NCBI GenBank assembly: GCA_036768485.1
Contig: JAVLUZ010000157.1
Coordinates: 17,301,877-17,365,876, forward strand
DNA from: Mermis nigrescens
Lineage: Eukaryota; Nematoda; Enoplea; Mermithida; Mermithidae
DNA: 64,000 nt
Direction of reading: 5' to 3'
Shown here: positions 33,637 through 46,700 of the stretch, piece after piece
Layout: every line of letters starts with the position of its first letter
Position numbering within the stretch: the first letter of the stretch is position 1
Notes under the pieces: generated by a model
Databases searched by the model: none
What the model was told of the DNA's origin: nothing
The model's input: the letters and a program-made list of their open reading frames with translations, nothing else
Made by a program: the position numbers and the translations under genes

Positions 33637-35037
33637 GTAAGCAAATAAATTCTGGGGGGTTAGGCGATTCTGGGAGGTTTGGCAAAACGCTTAAAATGCC
33701 AATAAAAATAGAGCTTTGGAGTCTATAGTAATCTGCGGGAGGAGGGGGGATTAACTTCTGGGGGAAGGGGGTTGCAAACTCCCAAACCCCTCCCCACGCT
33801 TATGTATAAGTGTTACTACAATTTGTAGTTTATTTTTAATAAATCTTTTATTTAAAATTTTAATCATATTAACCTGTTCAAATGTAGACACTTGACTACT
33901 AGCCATCCTATGAATAAGATGAGATTTTTCTGCTGTCGAAAAAATTTCAAGGTGAGTCCGGCCGTTGCGATTGCAAGAAGTTTTAAATCAATTCGTGAAT
34001 TTTTTCATTTAAATTCAACATTATGAATTCACTTATCAAAATTTTGTTGGCGAAGCATCTTAGAAATTTTAGCAGCCTTAATTTAGTGCCATACATTAGT
34101 CGTTGACTTTGAAGAATCGCATTGTTTGAAAAGAAGGGAAAACGCATTGGTTGGACACGGTTTATTAGTAATTCCACAAAAGAATTTACCGAAGTAAAAA
34201 TGTGCAGTCAGTGATAACGTAAAGCGGCCATAAGTTCGTTATATCTGTGATACAACTTATTCCGATCATCGACTCTTAGAGTTGTATACGTTTTAGTGAT
34301 CAAAACACGGGACTTTTGGCTATCGATGCTACTGTTTTCTAATCTGCTCGAAAAATAAAGCATCTAGTCCACAAGTTTAAGCGGAAAGTTAGATCGATTT
34401 AATCTAATCTGTTTTACAACTCAGCTGCCCAAAATGGCCGCTGCTTCATGACGCCATTAAAATCTGGCGGTTAGCTCTATAGCTTCCTGGCTGAGCTTTG
34501 CGTAAAAGCTGATATTAATCTAAAAATGACGTGAAAACAAGCTTATCACCCGTTTCTGCTTAACTTTAAACGCATTTGCAATAAAAACTTTTATCTGCAT
34601 CCATTTTCGCCTCTGCTACGAGAGGACTCTCAATTTTGGTTTTTTCTAGCCTAGATTCCAGACCACACATAGGTGTTGGAGTTGGATCCAACCATGATCA
34701 GTATTTAAAATGCCATCGCAGGCACAAAATGAACTTTTTTTTACATTTTCGAAATTTTTCGTGGTTTTCGACGATAATCACCCTACCCAGAATAAGGCTG
34801 TTGCCCATGTATCCCCAGACCACAAATTGACAATAAATTAATTCTAAAGGACTGATGGGGCTAAATCGCAAAAAGCACTGAAAAATTCAGTTCTACGGTC
34901 TGTAATCTGCTAGGGTGGAAGAGTATTTAGGATTTTGAGGGTCTGGTATATACCCGCACCTACGCCTACCCCTAGCCCGTCATTTATTCTTATAGCAGAA
35001 TGTGCTAGAGCTTTTTCATCTCTTACCGATTTCCCAG

Positions 35038-35408
35038 CAGATAATTTCAGAACGGCGGTCGTATCGACTAGTTCGCCGACCGCGCCCCTAAGGCACAGCA
35101 AATTGTTGGCCGTAATCGTGCATAAAACGGATCGCATAAAGAGCAAAATTTACATAACTCACCCGAGTGTCAAAGTTCACATTATCAACGATGAGAATGG
35201 TCAGTACTTGAGAAAATCCATCGGATCGTTGCCCGGCTCGTATTTCGGCGAAGGTAAAAACGTCGACTATTTATTGCCTCAAATGACCCAACCGTGCAAA
35301 ATTTTGGGTTCGGATTCGACGACGAGTCCGATTTGGAACGAATTATTAATTTTCAACGAATCGTTCGATTACGCTCTAAAGCAACCTAATGTCTTATTCA
35401 TTTTCGAA
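35038..35408 (+). CDS. AHI1: AHI1 exon encoding the conserved pre-WD40 region, part 1
   Basis: Contains LLAVIVHKTDRIKSKIYITH, PSVKVHIINDENGQYLRKS, KNVDYLLPQMTQP and IWNELLIFNESFDYAL. These match human AHI1 'YIHRTDR..S.....HP.V..HVVDE.TGQY.KK', 'ENVDYILP.MTQP' and 'PEWEE.IIFNE.F.YLL'. The donor is GAA then GTAATA, phase 0. The exon's 5' limit is uncertain: acceptors after CCCAG (35037), CAG (35040) or ATAG (34995) are all possible, each in phase 1. Confidence 0.88.
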
Positions 35409-38400
35409 GTAATAAAATTTGAATGAAACTATGTACGATTGAAAAGTTTCTTACATTTCTTTTCTACAATTTGTAATGTTTCACAAAGTTTCAAAGTTAG
35501 TACATACCTAAATTATTTGAACTCAATATTATGCTTTTTTTCCGCAAATTAAACAACCGAACCACGCACGGGGTAAATAAGATTATAGATCCTAATAAGT
35601 GCAGATAAAATTTTATTCTTGATTTCAAACAGGCAAAATAAAAACTAAAAATAAAAAATGATCCAATCCGCTTGTAAATTGCTTGAAATTGTGCAGAAAG
35701 TGGAATATAATAGTTTTTACTTTCTTCTGAACTATTTTTAGATCCATTTTAGCACAACGACTGAGCCGGCCTCACTTGAAACAGGAACTTAGCGATTTCT
35801 GTATTAAAAGTCATTTTTGTCATTTTTAAAATTTTGACTTAGAGCGAAATGTGAAAAGAGTTGGGTCGGAATGAATTTAAAATAATTTTTGGGTAGATTA
35901 CATTCATTCTTAATTGATTTGATTTTAAAATAATTGTTACATTCATGTTTCGGGGGAAAAAGCTTGTGAATTTTCAAGTTTTGAAAGTGGTGTGCCGAAA
36001 TGTTGGTAGAATTACAAAGGTAAATTTACTAAAAATATTAACACCGCACCGTCATTTCTTAAGATTATCTCACACTGAGCATTAAACAAAATGAGTTGTG
36101 AGTATTGCAAAAAAGCTTCAAAAATGCTCCGAAATCAGACAAATTTGAACAAAAAATTTAAAAGAGCACTCAGTTATCCATTTTAGTATCATTATTCTTC
36201 TTTTGACTATTCTGAAGGTTGATTTTTATCAGAAAATATCTTCTGAAGACCTTCAAGGTGAATAAGTACTCTTCATTTAGGACCCCTAAAGAATTTAATT
36301 TTTCGCTCAAGATGTCGATTAAACATTATTTTAACGTTTTTTTCAAATAGTTGCTGGATTTCATTAGTTTAAAGCAACTGATAAACAAGAAACGAGTGAA
36401 TGTTCTGGAAAAAGACACGAACTCGGAAAACGCCTGGATTAGAATCGCATGGGCTTTCTTGAAAGTAAGAATAACGTTTATTGTAATAATTAAGTAAAGA
36501 TAAACCGAAATAAAAAATAAAATTTTGTCTTAAGCCTAAAATTTCGGATGTTTCGCCTCACGACGCTGGAATGAAGAGATTACAAATGTACAGAGCAACC
36601 AAGAATGTGAAAAATCAAGACGGCAGAATTACGGAAGTTTGCAAACTTTTTATTTTCCGCATAAAACAGGAAAAAATCTTAATTGAAAAATATTTTGAAA
36701 AAAGTTTTATTTATTTATTAATTTGCTTGTCTTTATGAAGGATTAGTCTGTACCATGGGTGGACAGCACCGAAATTACGGGAAGGGTTGCAAGATTTTGT
36801 AAAGGTCGAAAAATTGTCTTAAAAATGGTGGCATGGCGAAAAAACGCCATTTTTCAGCATTTCTCATCGAGCACTATCCATTGGAATCAAAAAATCGCGA
36901 AAAAAACAGAAAAAATCAAGAATTGAATTTTTGGGGAGTATTACAGTTTCTGGGGGCAATTCGGCCTCCTGGGGGCTTGTATCCCCAACCCCGCTCCCTT
37001 TCCCCACGCCCACGTGTGGTCTGTACTTATGTGCATATTTATTCTGCGTGAAGAAATTTTCTGAATTCATTAGTTGCCCCCAGACTCCGCTGTAATCTTC
37101 GCAGTCGTTCTCGGAATTCAAGAGTTTAAAAAAAATATGAAAGCTGAAGTATAAAATGCTAAATTTTTTAGCAAATTAATTATTTCTCAATGCCTCACGG
37201 ACGGAATATCATAGGACTTCGAAAAGTGTACAAAATAACTTAGATTTATGAGACTTGCTAATTAAAAATTAATTCGAGGGAGTTGCTGACTTTATCAGAT
37301 TACTATGCGTGTTCTTGTGGGTTTGGGGGAGGTATGACCTCTCCTTGAATGGCTACTGACCTTGTAAAATAGCAGTGAAATATCGATTCTTCATGAAAAG
37401 CGTAAAAAGTGTAATTTTTAAGCGTTTTTGGTTGACTTTTGGCTGAGAAGTTTTAAATTTATAGAATTACGGCGCTTTGCGCCATGGAACCATTTTTTGA
37501 CAATATTTTGCTCAATTTTATCATTTTTTCAAATTCTTAAGAGATTTTCCTGTTCTTATGTTTTAGGAAGGACGAGTATTACCCAACATTGTCGCAGTGT
37601 TTTCGACGCGTACGCATCGCTTTTTAGCCAAAAAGAGATTTTTTTGAGTTTTTGAACTAGACCTTCCTGAATTTGTAAGCTGTACAGATATGGAGACTAC
37701 TCTATGAAATTTGTATAGTTTACTAAGCGTGCGCAGTACTTCCATAGATACGCAGCTTTTAGTGGCTCGACTTTAGATAATGTCCGATATATTTAAAGCA
37801 CTTTTGATTGGAGACATTTTTCGAATTTAATACATTTTTAGCCTTCATTTTACCTCATTTTCCCGATGAGGGTAGTGTCTAGATCCCCCACTTCCCCGCC
37901 CTCCATTCTCGTGCATGTCTGGTCTAGACTTGCAAACCCCCATCCCCACGTGCATATCTGCTAATGACCATCTCATTGTTCCAGATATACAACTGGTATA
38001 AATGCGACAATAAAGTGAAGTACCCCGGCAGTTTATTCGTCACAATCAAATCAACCATTCCGCCGAATCCGGTGCCCCCGAGCACGCGGTCCATGTATCC
38101 GGTGCAAGCAGAAATAATCGAAAACATGCCCGTTATCGACAATGTAGTTGTTGATGCTGACGAAAGTATAAAATTCAGGTATGCACATCTTTATTATATT
38201 TAGGTTGCAAATCGAGTTTGTGTTGATCAGAACGGAATTAAATGCTGAGTGCTTATGTCTTAATTTCATTGCACTGAAAACTTAAGCTTATTAAAAAAAT
38301 GGGATAATCCTTTTATTTTTACATCTGCAGACTGCTCGATAATTTAAGGGTTTCAGTGCAAGTGATCACATATTCTACAGCCGATTTTCTAATTATCATT

Positions 38401-40643
38401 ATTTTAATATTTAAGAAATTCTAGAAATATGAACAGATATATTTGAAAGGTAAGTTTATGCACGCTGTCTTGCCTGATTAATGCATTTGTGCACTTTATT
38501 CGTTTAAATTGTACTAACTTATAGCCGTAGTTTAGTTTTTATAATTTATTCTATTTTTTGTTTATTTCTATTTTTCATTGTTCCGATACTTTAGTATGTG
38601 AACTAGAGCTACTTTGATTTTGCTGCTATCTTTAGTTTTCTATCATAAATATGTTTAAGCCTCCTATTACTAAGGGGTCACGCACCCTAGTCTTACCAAG
38701 GTCTAGATCGAAAATCTAGTCATTGGGGAGATAGCAAAAATGAATATAAATACATATTTCTGGTAGCCAAGAGAATGAGAAATTCAAAAATGTCATTAAC
38801 TTTGCACAAAACTGAAAACCAATTGAAAAAAACGTATTTGAACTTGCAAAAATGTGTAAGAAATACGATCTGCAACTACAGGTAATACATGTTATAAAAT
38901 CATGAAATCCAGCTTTTCTTATAAAATATAGGTTGATACGTTTTCTTATGCTCAATAAAACATGTGTTGCAGTAAAAAAAGAGGGTACTGAGAAGCTTGC
39001 CACATAAGAATTTATGGCCTTACAGTAAACTGCAAAAAACAGGCAACTAGATCACGGATCTAGAGCTCGGTAAAAGTAGTGTTAATATAAAAACTTCTAC
39101 ATATTTACGATCAAATCAAACGTACTTTAAAATAAAAGTATTTCGCAATTAAAATTATCACCCAAAAATTTCATTTTTTTTGTTTTCTTGTACTGGATTC
39201 ATAGATTAGACTGATTTTGACGAATCCATGCATTATTCAATATGTCATTCGTTTATGACAAGATTGAAAGCTTCGGATCTTTGGAATTCCTTTGTGAAAT
39301 TTATTAGTATCTTATTTTTCCTTAATTTTTTGCAGCACCTAGTGGCATTCAGGAAAAAGTTGTCTATCGATCGTTGAACTCAAGGAAATTGATCTAAGTC
39401 TGTTGTGATCAGTTCAAGAAAGCACCGTGTAATTATTTTTTGATCTACTGTTTAGGAAGCCTAGGTTCGAGTCCTGGCTTGCCAAATATTTTTCGCTATT
39501 CAAATCAACATGTCTGAATTATGCATCTGAATTTTCTGACCGCTTTAGGCCACAAGAGGAGGTTGAAGAATCGATCGTTTGGTCGAGGTCACCTGGACAA
39601 AAGTGCAAGATTCCGAACAAAAAATTATTGACGTTTTCTCCCGGAAAAACTGGCTGTAATCGACTCGCGTTCTCGAAAGATGGAAGGTTGATTAGAAATT
39701 TGTTTCAATTTTAATTTTATTTTGAATTTAATTTAAATCGTTTCCAGATTATTAGCCTGTTCAGGCTCACGCGCCATCAACGAGCACGTTATAGCGTTTT
39801 ACTCGGTGAGAATCGCTTATTAGAGGCAAACGGGAAATAATTACTAATCGAATTTTCCGAAAAATATTTATTTCTAATTCATCTCAGTTATAAACGTTTA
39901 AATTTTGTGGTTCCCATTCTTGGGCCAATCAACTGTTTTAACTTATTAGAATTTTTCTCTTAGATTCCACGTGGGACATACAAAGGCACGTGCTATTGTC
40001 ATAAAGCTCTTGTATATCATTTGGAGTTTAGCCCGGACTCTTCTATGATCGTATCGGCTTCTGCAGATTGTACCGTTCGGTAAGCAAATAAACAGACACA
40101 GATTGCATGTTTCTGACTTTAAACAAGCAATAAATGTTTCTGAACATAGCTTGAGCAATTGTTTTACTGCAAAGTATTGAAAAAATTTTTCAGACTAAAT
40201 AAAAAATTTGAAAATGGAAAAAGGACCAAATCAACAAAAAAAACGAAGAATAGAAAAAATTAGAAATATGCCATTATTTCACTATACTTAGATCTGGGTC
40301 CTGTTTCTATAAAGTGTGGCATAAAGCAGGTGGTTCAAACTTGTACATGATAAATATATAAAGTGTTCATTTTGATGACATAGCTTAAGCCTGCATTTAT
40401 GAAAACCGTCTTAAGCCAGACTTAAGTATCCTTAAACATTAAAGTGTGGCTTAAGCCTGGTTTAATGCCTGGCTTGAGCCTTAACATATAGAAACCGAAG
40501 CTCTGGAGAAGAATTAGCTGAAGAATAAATATGCCGGAATAGTTAGGGGCATATTGCTTAAGTGATCTAGTAAGGCATGAGTTCATAAATTCTTTCTTCT
40601 ACTGATTTTTAAAGAAGGCCTTCGCGAATTAACATATATACTC

Positions 40644-40717
<74 letters not shown>

Positions 40718-43700
40718 CAGGTAATCTCCATGTAAATCATTTAGCGTTCGATTTTTTCCAGTTTAGCTGTGTCACGGAAAACAACATGTTGTATGCAAAT
40801 TATCTTTATTTACACTAAATATTTAGTAAGCAATAAATATGTAGTATTATTTTCGCATATTTCATTATTAACGTGTGAAATTGCTTAAGCACGTACTTAT
40901 TGCAAATTTGTATTTTTAAATGTCGAAAACTTGTCGTATCGTTCTGTTAACTCTTTCATTTACTGTCTGCTTTTTCGGGCCGATCAAATTTCTTAATTTT
41001 GTCTTACTGTAAGTCGTACCCCACACATGAAAGCGTCAGATGGCCCTCAACAACCTCCCAAGATAATCTAACAACATCTTACTTATAACCTCACATCAAA
41101 TCCATTAAAGCCGCGTACAAAGTATGCTCATTTAACTAGAAACACTTGACCTTTCGTAAAATCTACATAACCTAACGTAAGCATAGTCAATAGACGACCC
41201 AACGTGAAATTCACGCGATTTCACGCAAAGTATACTTCTTCACCTTGATAACAGACCTAGAAGCAGCTAATAACACCCCTAAAACTTAACTTATTTAGAT
41301 CTTTAGCATCCATACAAACCGTTCAGTGCTCTGTCGTTATTTTTTTGTTTTCTCCACTTCTCGTCGTCCTTCCTTCAAATTCATTTAATACGATCGCAAC
41401 AGTCCCTTATCAGGCACATACCCTATTTTAGACCGCAATCCCAACCGAACCTGCAATATTTTCATATTATTCCTTGTCTCGTTTCATTTGCACGCTATTT
41501 GTGTTTAATTATTCAGAGGCACGTAGCTGGCCGTCCTATTTTGATTGGACCAACACCAATTTTGGGGGGTTAAGCCCAAAAAGCCAAAAATAGCACAAAA
41601 TAACGTCTAAAAAGTTATATTTTTCCGATTTTTTTGAATTTGGGGGGGGGTCCGGATCCCGCCATCCCCCAGAGCTACGTGCCTGATTATTCAATCGTAT
41701 TTCACGACGCTCAATATTATCCTATTTTTGCACGATTCCTACTTTTGTATGTGTTCATTTCTGCACGATTAAACTAACTAATTATTCAAACATACAACAA
41801 CTGCGTTGTTGTACAACGTCTGCGTGCAAATACTCGTGATAGTTGTTTTAGAAGGAATGTCAGATAAACCATTCGAAAACCACTATAATTTTCAATGAAT
41901 TTCAACTTGCCCTGAAGGTCAAGAAAGTTTACTTTTCAGCCTTCTGTTTGTAATATAATTCATATATCATTCTCGCGTTTATTTATTATTTGTTGCTATT
42001 GCATTTTGCTGTTTTCAGGTTGTGGGATTGCAAAAGGTTCACTTGCCTAAAAATTGTTCATCACGATTCATTCGTTTATACGGCCATATTTTGCACATTA
42101 GTCGACGAAACGGCTATAATAAGTGCCTCATTTGATTCACAGATTCGCGTTTGGCAAACAGATTCCATCGAAGTTAGCAACAAATACGTCATTGTTTATC
42201 TCGATTTTTATTACATCTTAATTTTTCAATAAATATTTAAAAACATTGTAATGAAAAGTTTTATGAATTTTTTTATAGAAATTTTGTATTAGTCTTATTA
42301 ATTTACTCGTATAAATATTCCATCGATTTTCGCTGGCGACTGGTGGGCCAGCCCTCTGCAGGCGCATTTATGGGTACAGTTTCAGGCTATGCCTATTTTT
42401 GAGGTTTAAACTAATTCCAAAGTAATTTATTAATCCAGATTCTTGTGCAAACATTTTATCGATTATATTAACCAGGAGGCTGGACTGATTGATGTATTGC
42501 AATTCAATCTGCCCATACAAAAATGCTTTACTCAGTTTTCCTGATGGTCTTGCCGTTACGGATGAAAATTTTTTGGTAGGCGGCTATTGCTCAACAATTT
42601 GTGTGTGCCAAAAAATGTAATTTTTGTAGTGTAACAGTTTCAGGCCATTCTGCGATTTTAATATGCATATTTCTAGACTTTTTTTGCTAATTTTTTTGAA
42701 TAAAAGCTTACTTTGCAAACCCTTAACTTTCAGCTGATTCAAACAATGCGAGGACATGCTGCTCCGATTAATTGCTTATGCTTGTCGAATGACTATGCGA
42801 CACTTTTCTCCGGAGATAGCACTGGAATAATAATCAATTGGATTCGACCTAGAGATATACCTCGATATGACCTTAAGCAAAAGGTGGCTATTGAAGAATT
42901 GAAGTCAGTTTCAGAATTTTTTAGCATTGAAGCATTGCGTTGTATTACATGTTCCTACATATCAACAATGCAATATTTTTTGCACTATATTCAGGCACGT
43001 ATCTCTGGGGGAATGGAGGGGGTTTGGACCCCTAAAACTCATAAAAATAGGAAAAATAGGCGTTTTTAAACGTTATTTTGCGCTATTTTGGCCTTTTCGG
43101 GCTTATTTTCCCCAAAAATTGGTGTTGGTCCCCCAAAATAGAACGGCCAGCTGCGTGCCTGACTATTTTTTCTATAGTTTCGCATAAATCTTCCTTAATG
43201 TAGTGTACAACCTCTATGGCATGCAAACATTAGAACGCACAACATTAGAGCGCCGACATTAGAGCGCGCGACATTAGAGCGCCGACATTAGGGCATATAT
43301 GCACTGGCGGACTTAAGTGGGCACATTGTGACCAAAAATATTCTGAAAATTCGAGATAAACAGAGAAAATGAGGAAGAAAGAAAGAAAGGAAAGGACGAA
43401 AAGGAAGAAAACACGTCAAATTTGAAGCGTTTTCTTTCTTTCGTTCTTCCTTTTTTCATTTTTCAGTTATATCTGAAATTGAAATAAAAATACCTTGATC
43501 AGAAAATATCAGATCCTTTTTCTGATGATGAGAAGTCATTTTTTTGGTTCTGTTATAATTTTTTGGTCCGCCCGAACTCACGTTTATACACAAAGTCTCT
43601 GCAGAATATGCATTACACCATGCTTAAATTTGTAAGAAATGCAACGTCAAGTGATTTTTTCTTCACTCGAATTGCATTACTGATTATATATTTCCATCTA

Positions 43701-46700
43701 GCACGTTTGAAAAAATTGAAAGATGTAAGATTTTTTTGCACTGTACTGTTTTAAGGCAGCAGCTGAATTCTCTTTCAAAAAAGCGCTGCCTGGCTTTAGA
43801 ATTTTGTTGTACACAAAAATTTAATAACAGGTGGATAGAATGTCTTTTCTGCATAAAAACGACTTGGAGTTTCAAAAAGTCAAAGAGACTTGTTTTGGGA
43901 TGATTATCAAGCTATTAGAATTTCAGCCAAAAATAGCGCACGAAAATTTTCTCGGTGAAAAAGTTTTCCGGAATTTGTGCACCGGTGCACAAGGACCCGT
44001 GCAAAAAAGCCAGAATGTAAGGGTCATACTTGGTGAATGGAAGGAAGTCTGCTAATCATTAATGGAAATGTTGGTGAGGTGAGTTATGTAAATTCAAATT
44101 CAAATTTTAGTTGTGACTTAAAATCCTTAAGCTTTTATCGTTACCTTGTTTCTTAAAGACTTCGAGAACTCAAAATTTTCTGCTGCTTTGTCTCAGATTC
44201 TGTCAAGCGGTCCTTCAGCGCATCCCCTGAAGCCCCAACCATATTTTCTTGGGCGCTTCGCGCCCTCCAGCATATTTTGTATACGTGACCATTTTACAGC
44301 TCTGCCAGAAGTGTAAATTTATCTGCTACTACATGTATGCGACGCTTTGGCATTTTAAGTGCAGATTAAAAAGCAAAATGCATTTTTGATAACTTCTGTG
44401 ACAAACAGCTTATGTCAAAAACTTTTCAAAAAATTTTTCAAAAAATTTTACATCAAAAAGTCGCTTATGAGCAGCCAGAACAGTGCAGAAAAGCAAAAAA
44501 AATTGCTTTGCAAAACAAAAGAAACCGCATGCATTTATCACTAACTGATACTGAGATATTCATGCGTAGGTAGTTAACTTGGGGTCCTTATAATAGAAAG
44601 CGTATCCAATCCTGAATCGGAAAGCATGTGAATCGTTGCAAATAGTTTCGAGTGTAAGATACAGTAGGACTTTTTCAAAGGCATGCTCGTTTTGTCCATT
44701 AAGCTTTGTCCGACGAATTCTTTCATTTATCAGCATAAAAGTTTTGTAAATATACGTGAAAAAGATCCATTATGGCTGCGCTCTAATGTCGGGCGCTCTA
44801 ACTTCGCGCGCTCTAATGTTGCGCGCTCTAATGCCGCGCGCTCTAATGTCGCTGCGCTTTAATGTCGTGCGCTCTCAATATCGGCTCACCAACCTCTTTG
44901 TTTAGTAATCGAATTATCGAATTCTGGGCGTTCAGACCGGACCACAAGATAGAGCCAATTTAGGCTTAAGAAAGTTAGTTACGAGTCGAGAAATATTATT
45001 TTTTTGCATTTCTCGCAACGCTATTTTTATTTACGAATTACTAAGAAAATAGTTTTTTGTAAAAATTAATTCAACTCTGGGGATATTCAAAGTGGTCCAA
45101 GAAAGGCTACATCCTATGCACCATTGTGACTTGGGCCAATAAAAAAGTATAATTCTGAGTCGTTTTGCATTAGATACATTTCTAAAAATGTCATTGTTTG
45201 CAAATGTTAAAATAATTTTGGCCAACTATCGGCTTTCTGTGTGTTTCAGTGACTTTCGAAACACTATCACATTCTTGTATATTGCTCAGATACCCATAGT
45301 TTTTACATTTTATCACATTCTAGAGTGTCGTCATTAAATTAAAAAATTGATTACAGAACCAAAAACTTTTGGCGTTTGAACTAGATTAGGATATCGTGTA
45401 AAGAAATTGTCGTAGCGCGCGAACAATTTGCAGCCGGCCGACAATCTTTTCTACGTTTCATACCAATTTATCTTTATAAGTTTAATGTAACATTTAATAT
45501 AAGTTAATGTTTATGTTAATATAAATTAATTTTAATATAAATTGATTTAATATACATTAATGTTTCATTTATTGGTAGTTACGATGTCTTATATCATGAT
45601 ATTGATGTTTTGGACACACCCTGCTTGTACTACCATATCAGAAATGGGCATTTGGAGCAAATCGCCGAAAAAGCTGATGAAGTGAAAAAAATTTTCAAAA
45701 GTGCACATTTTGTAAGGGTCCTTGGAAATCAGAATTTGTAGGGGGTCAGCAGCACACTTTGGCATGGGATGATTCTGGGGTATGCATCCCCCCGAAAAAG
45801 CAAAATAACCCCCACTAAAATACGCCCCCAGAATTCAATTTTCGAAAATTTTTTTGTTTTTTTTCTCAATTTTTTGTACCAATAGCTAGTGCTCGATGAG
45901 AAACGTTAAAAAATTGTGTTTTTCCGGCATACCACCATTTTTAAAGTCATTTTGTGACCTTCGAAAGATCTAGCAACCCGCCCCACTGCAGAATTTTGAT
46001 GCACCTATCTAAGGTCAGTAGCATACATGAGCAGTATTCGAATTCCGTGTGGGGCTGCTGGGCCAAAATCGTCAAAAATGGCATCGAAAATTTAATTCTG
46101 GGGGTCTGTCGAATGTTTCGGGTTCTTTAGGAATCTCGGGGTCGGCCCAGACTACTAACCATCAGAACCTCCATATGACCACGTATGGTTAGCAGCATGC
46201 ATGGGCAGCAACCGAATTCTAGAGGTCCGATGGGTGCCAAATCGCAGAATATAGCACACAAACATGAAATTCTGGAAGAACTATAGATTTCGTGCGTCTT
46301 CCAGATTCTCGAGTATCCAGATCATACATAGGCACAGCAGAATTCTGGGGACCCGGTGGGCAAAATCACTTAAAATGTCCAAAAATTTAATGGCTCTATC
46401 GATTTTCGGCGGAGGTCTTATGATTCTCGGAGAAGGCCAGACCCGTAGAACCCTCACGCCCAAGTAGGATCAGTAGCCATTCAAGGCGATCAAAGGTCTC
46501 CTAACTCACCAAAAAACACGTATGTATTCGCTAATATTCCTTTTACATAATTAGCTGCTCGTGTGGGGAAAAATTGCAGGATGCCGATATGTAGGCAATT
46601 GCATTTAAGTAATAGTTTCCTCTCATTGTATAGGTTTACTTATTCATTGCAGCGGCAATCGATCGATAATTTGATTTTGCATCCCGATCACAGAAGTTTA

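Noticed and set aside
42182..42232. C-terminus of AHI1 at the stop after the 42.0 kb exon
   Set aside because: The next propeller repeats follow in correct phase at 42.7, 46.7 and 47.2 kb, so this is intron read-through.
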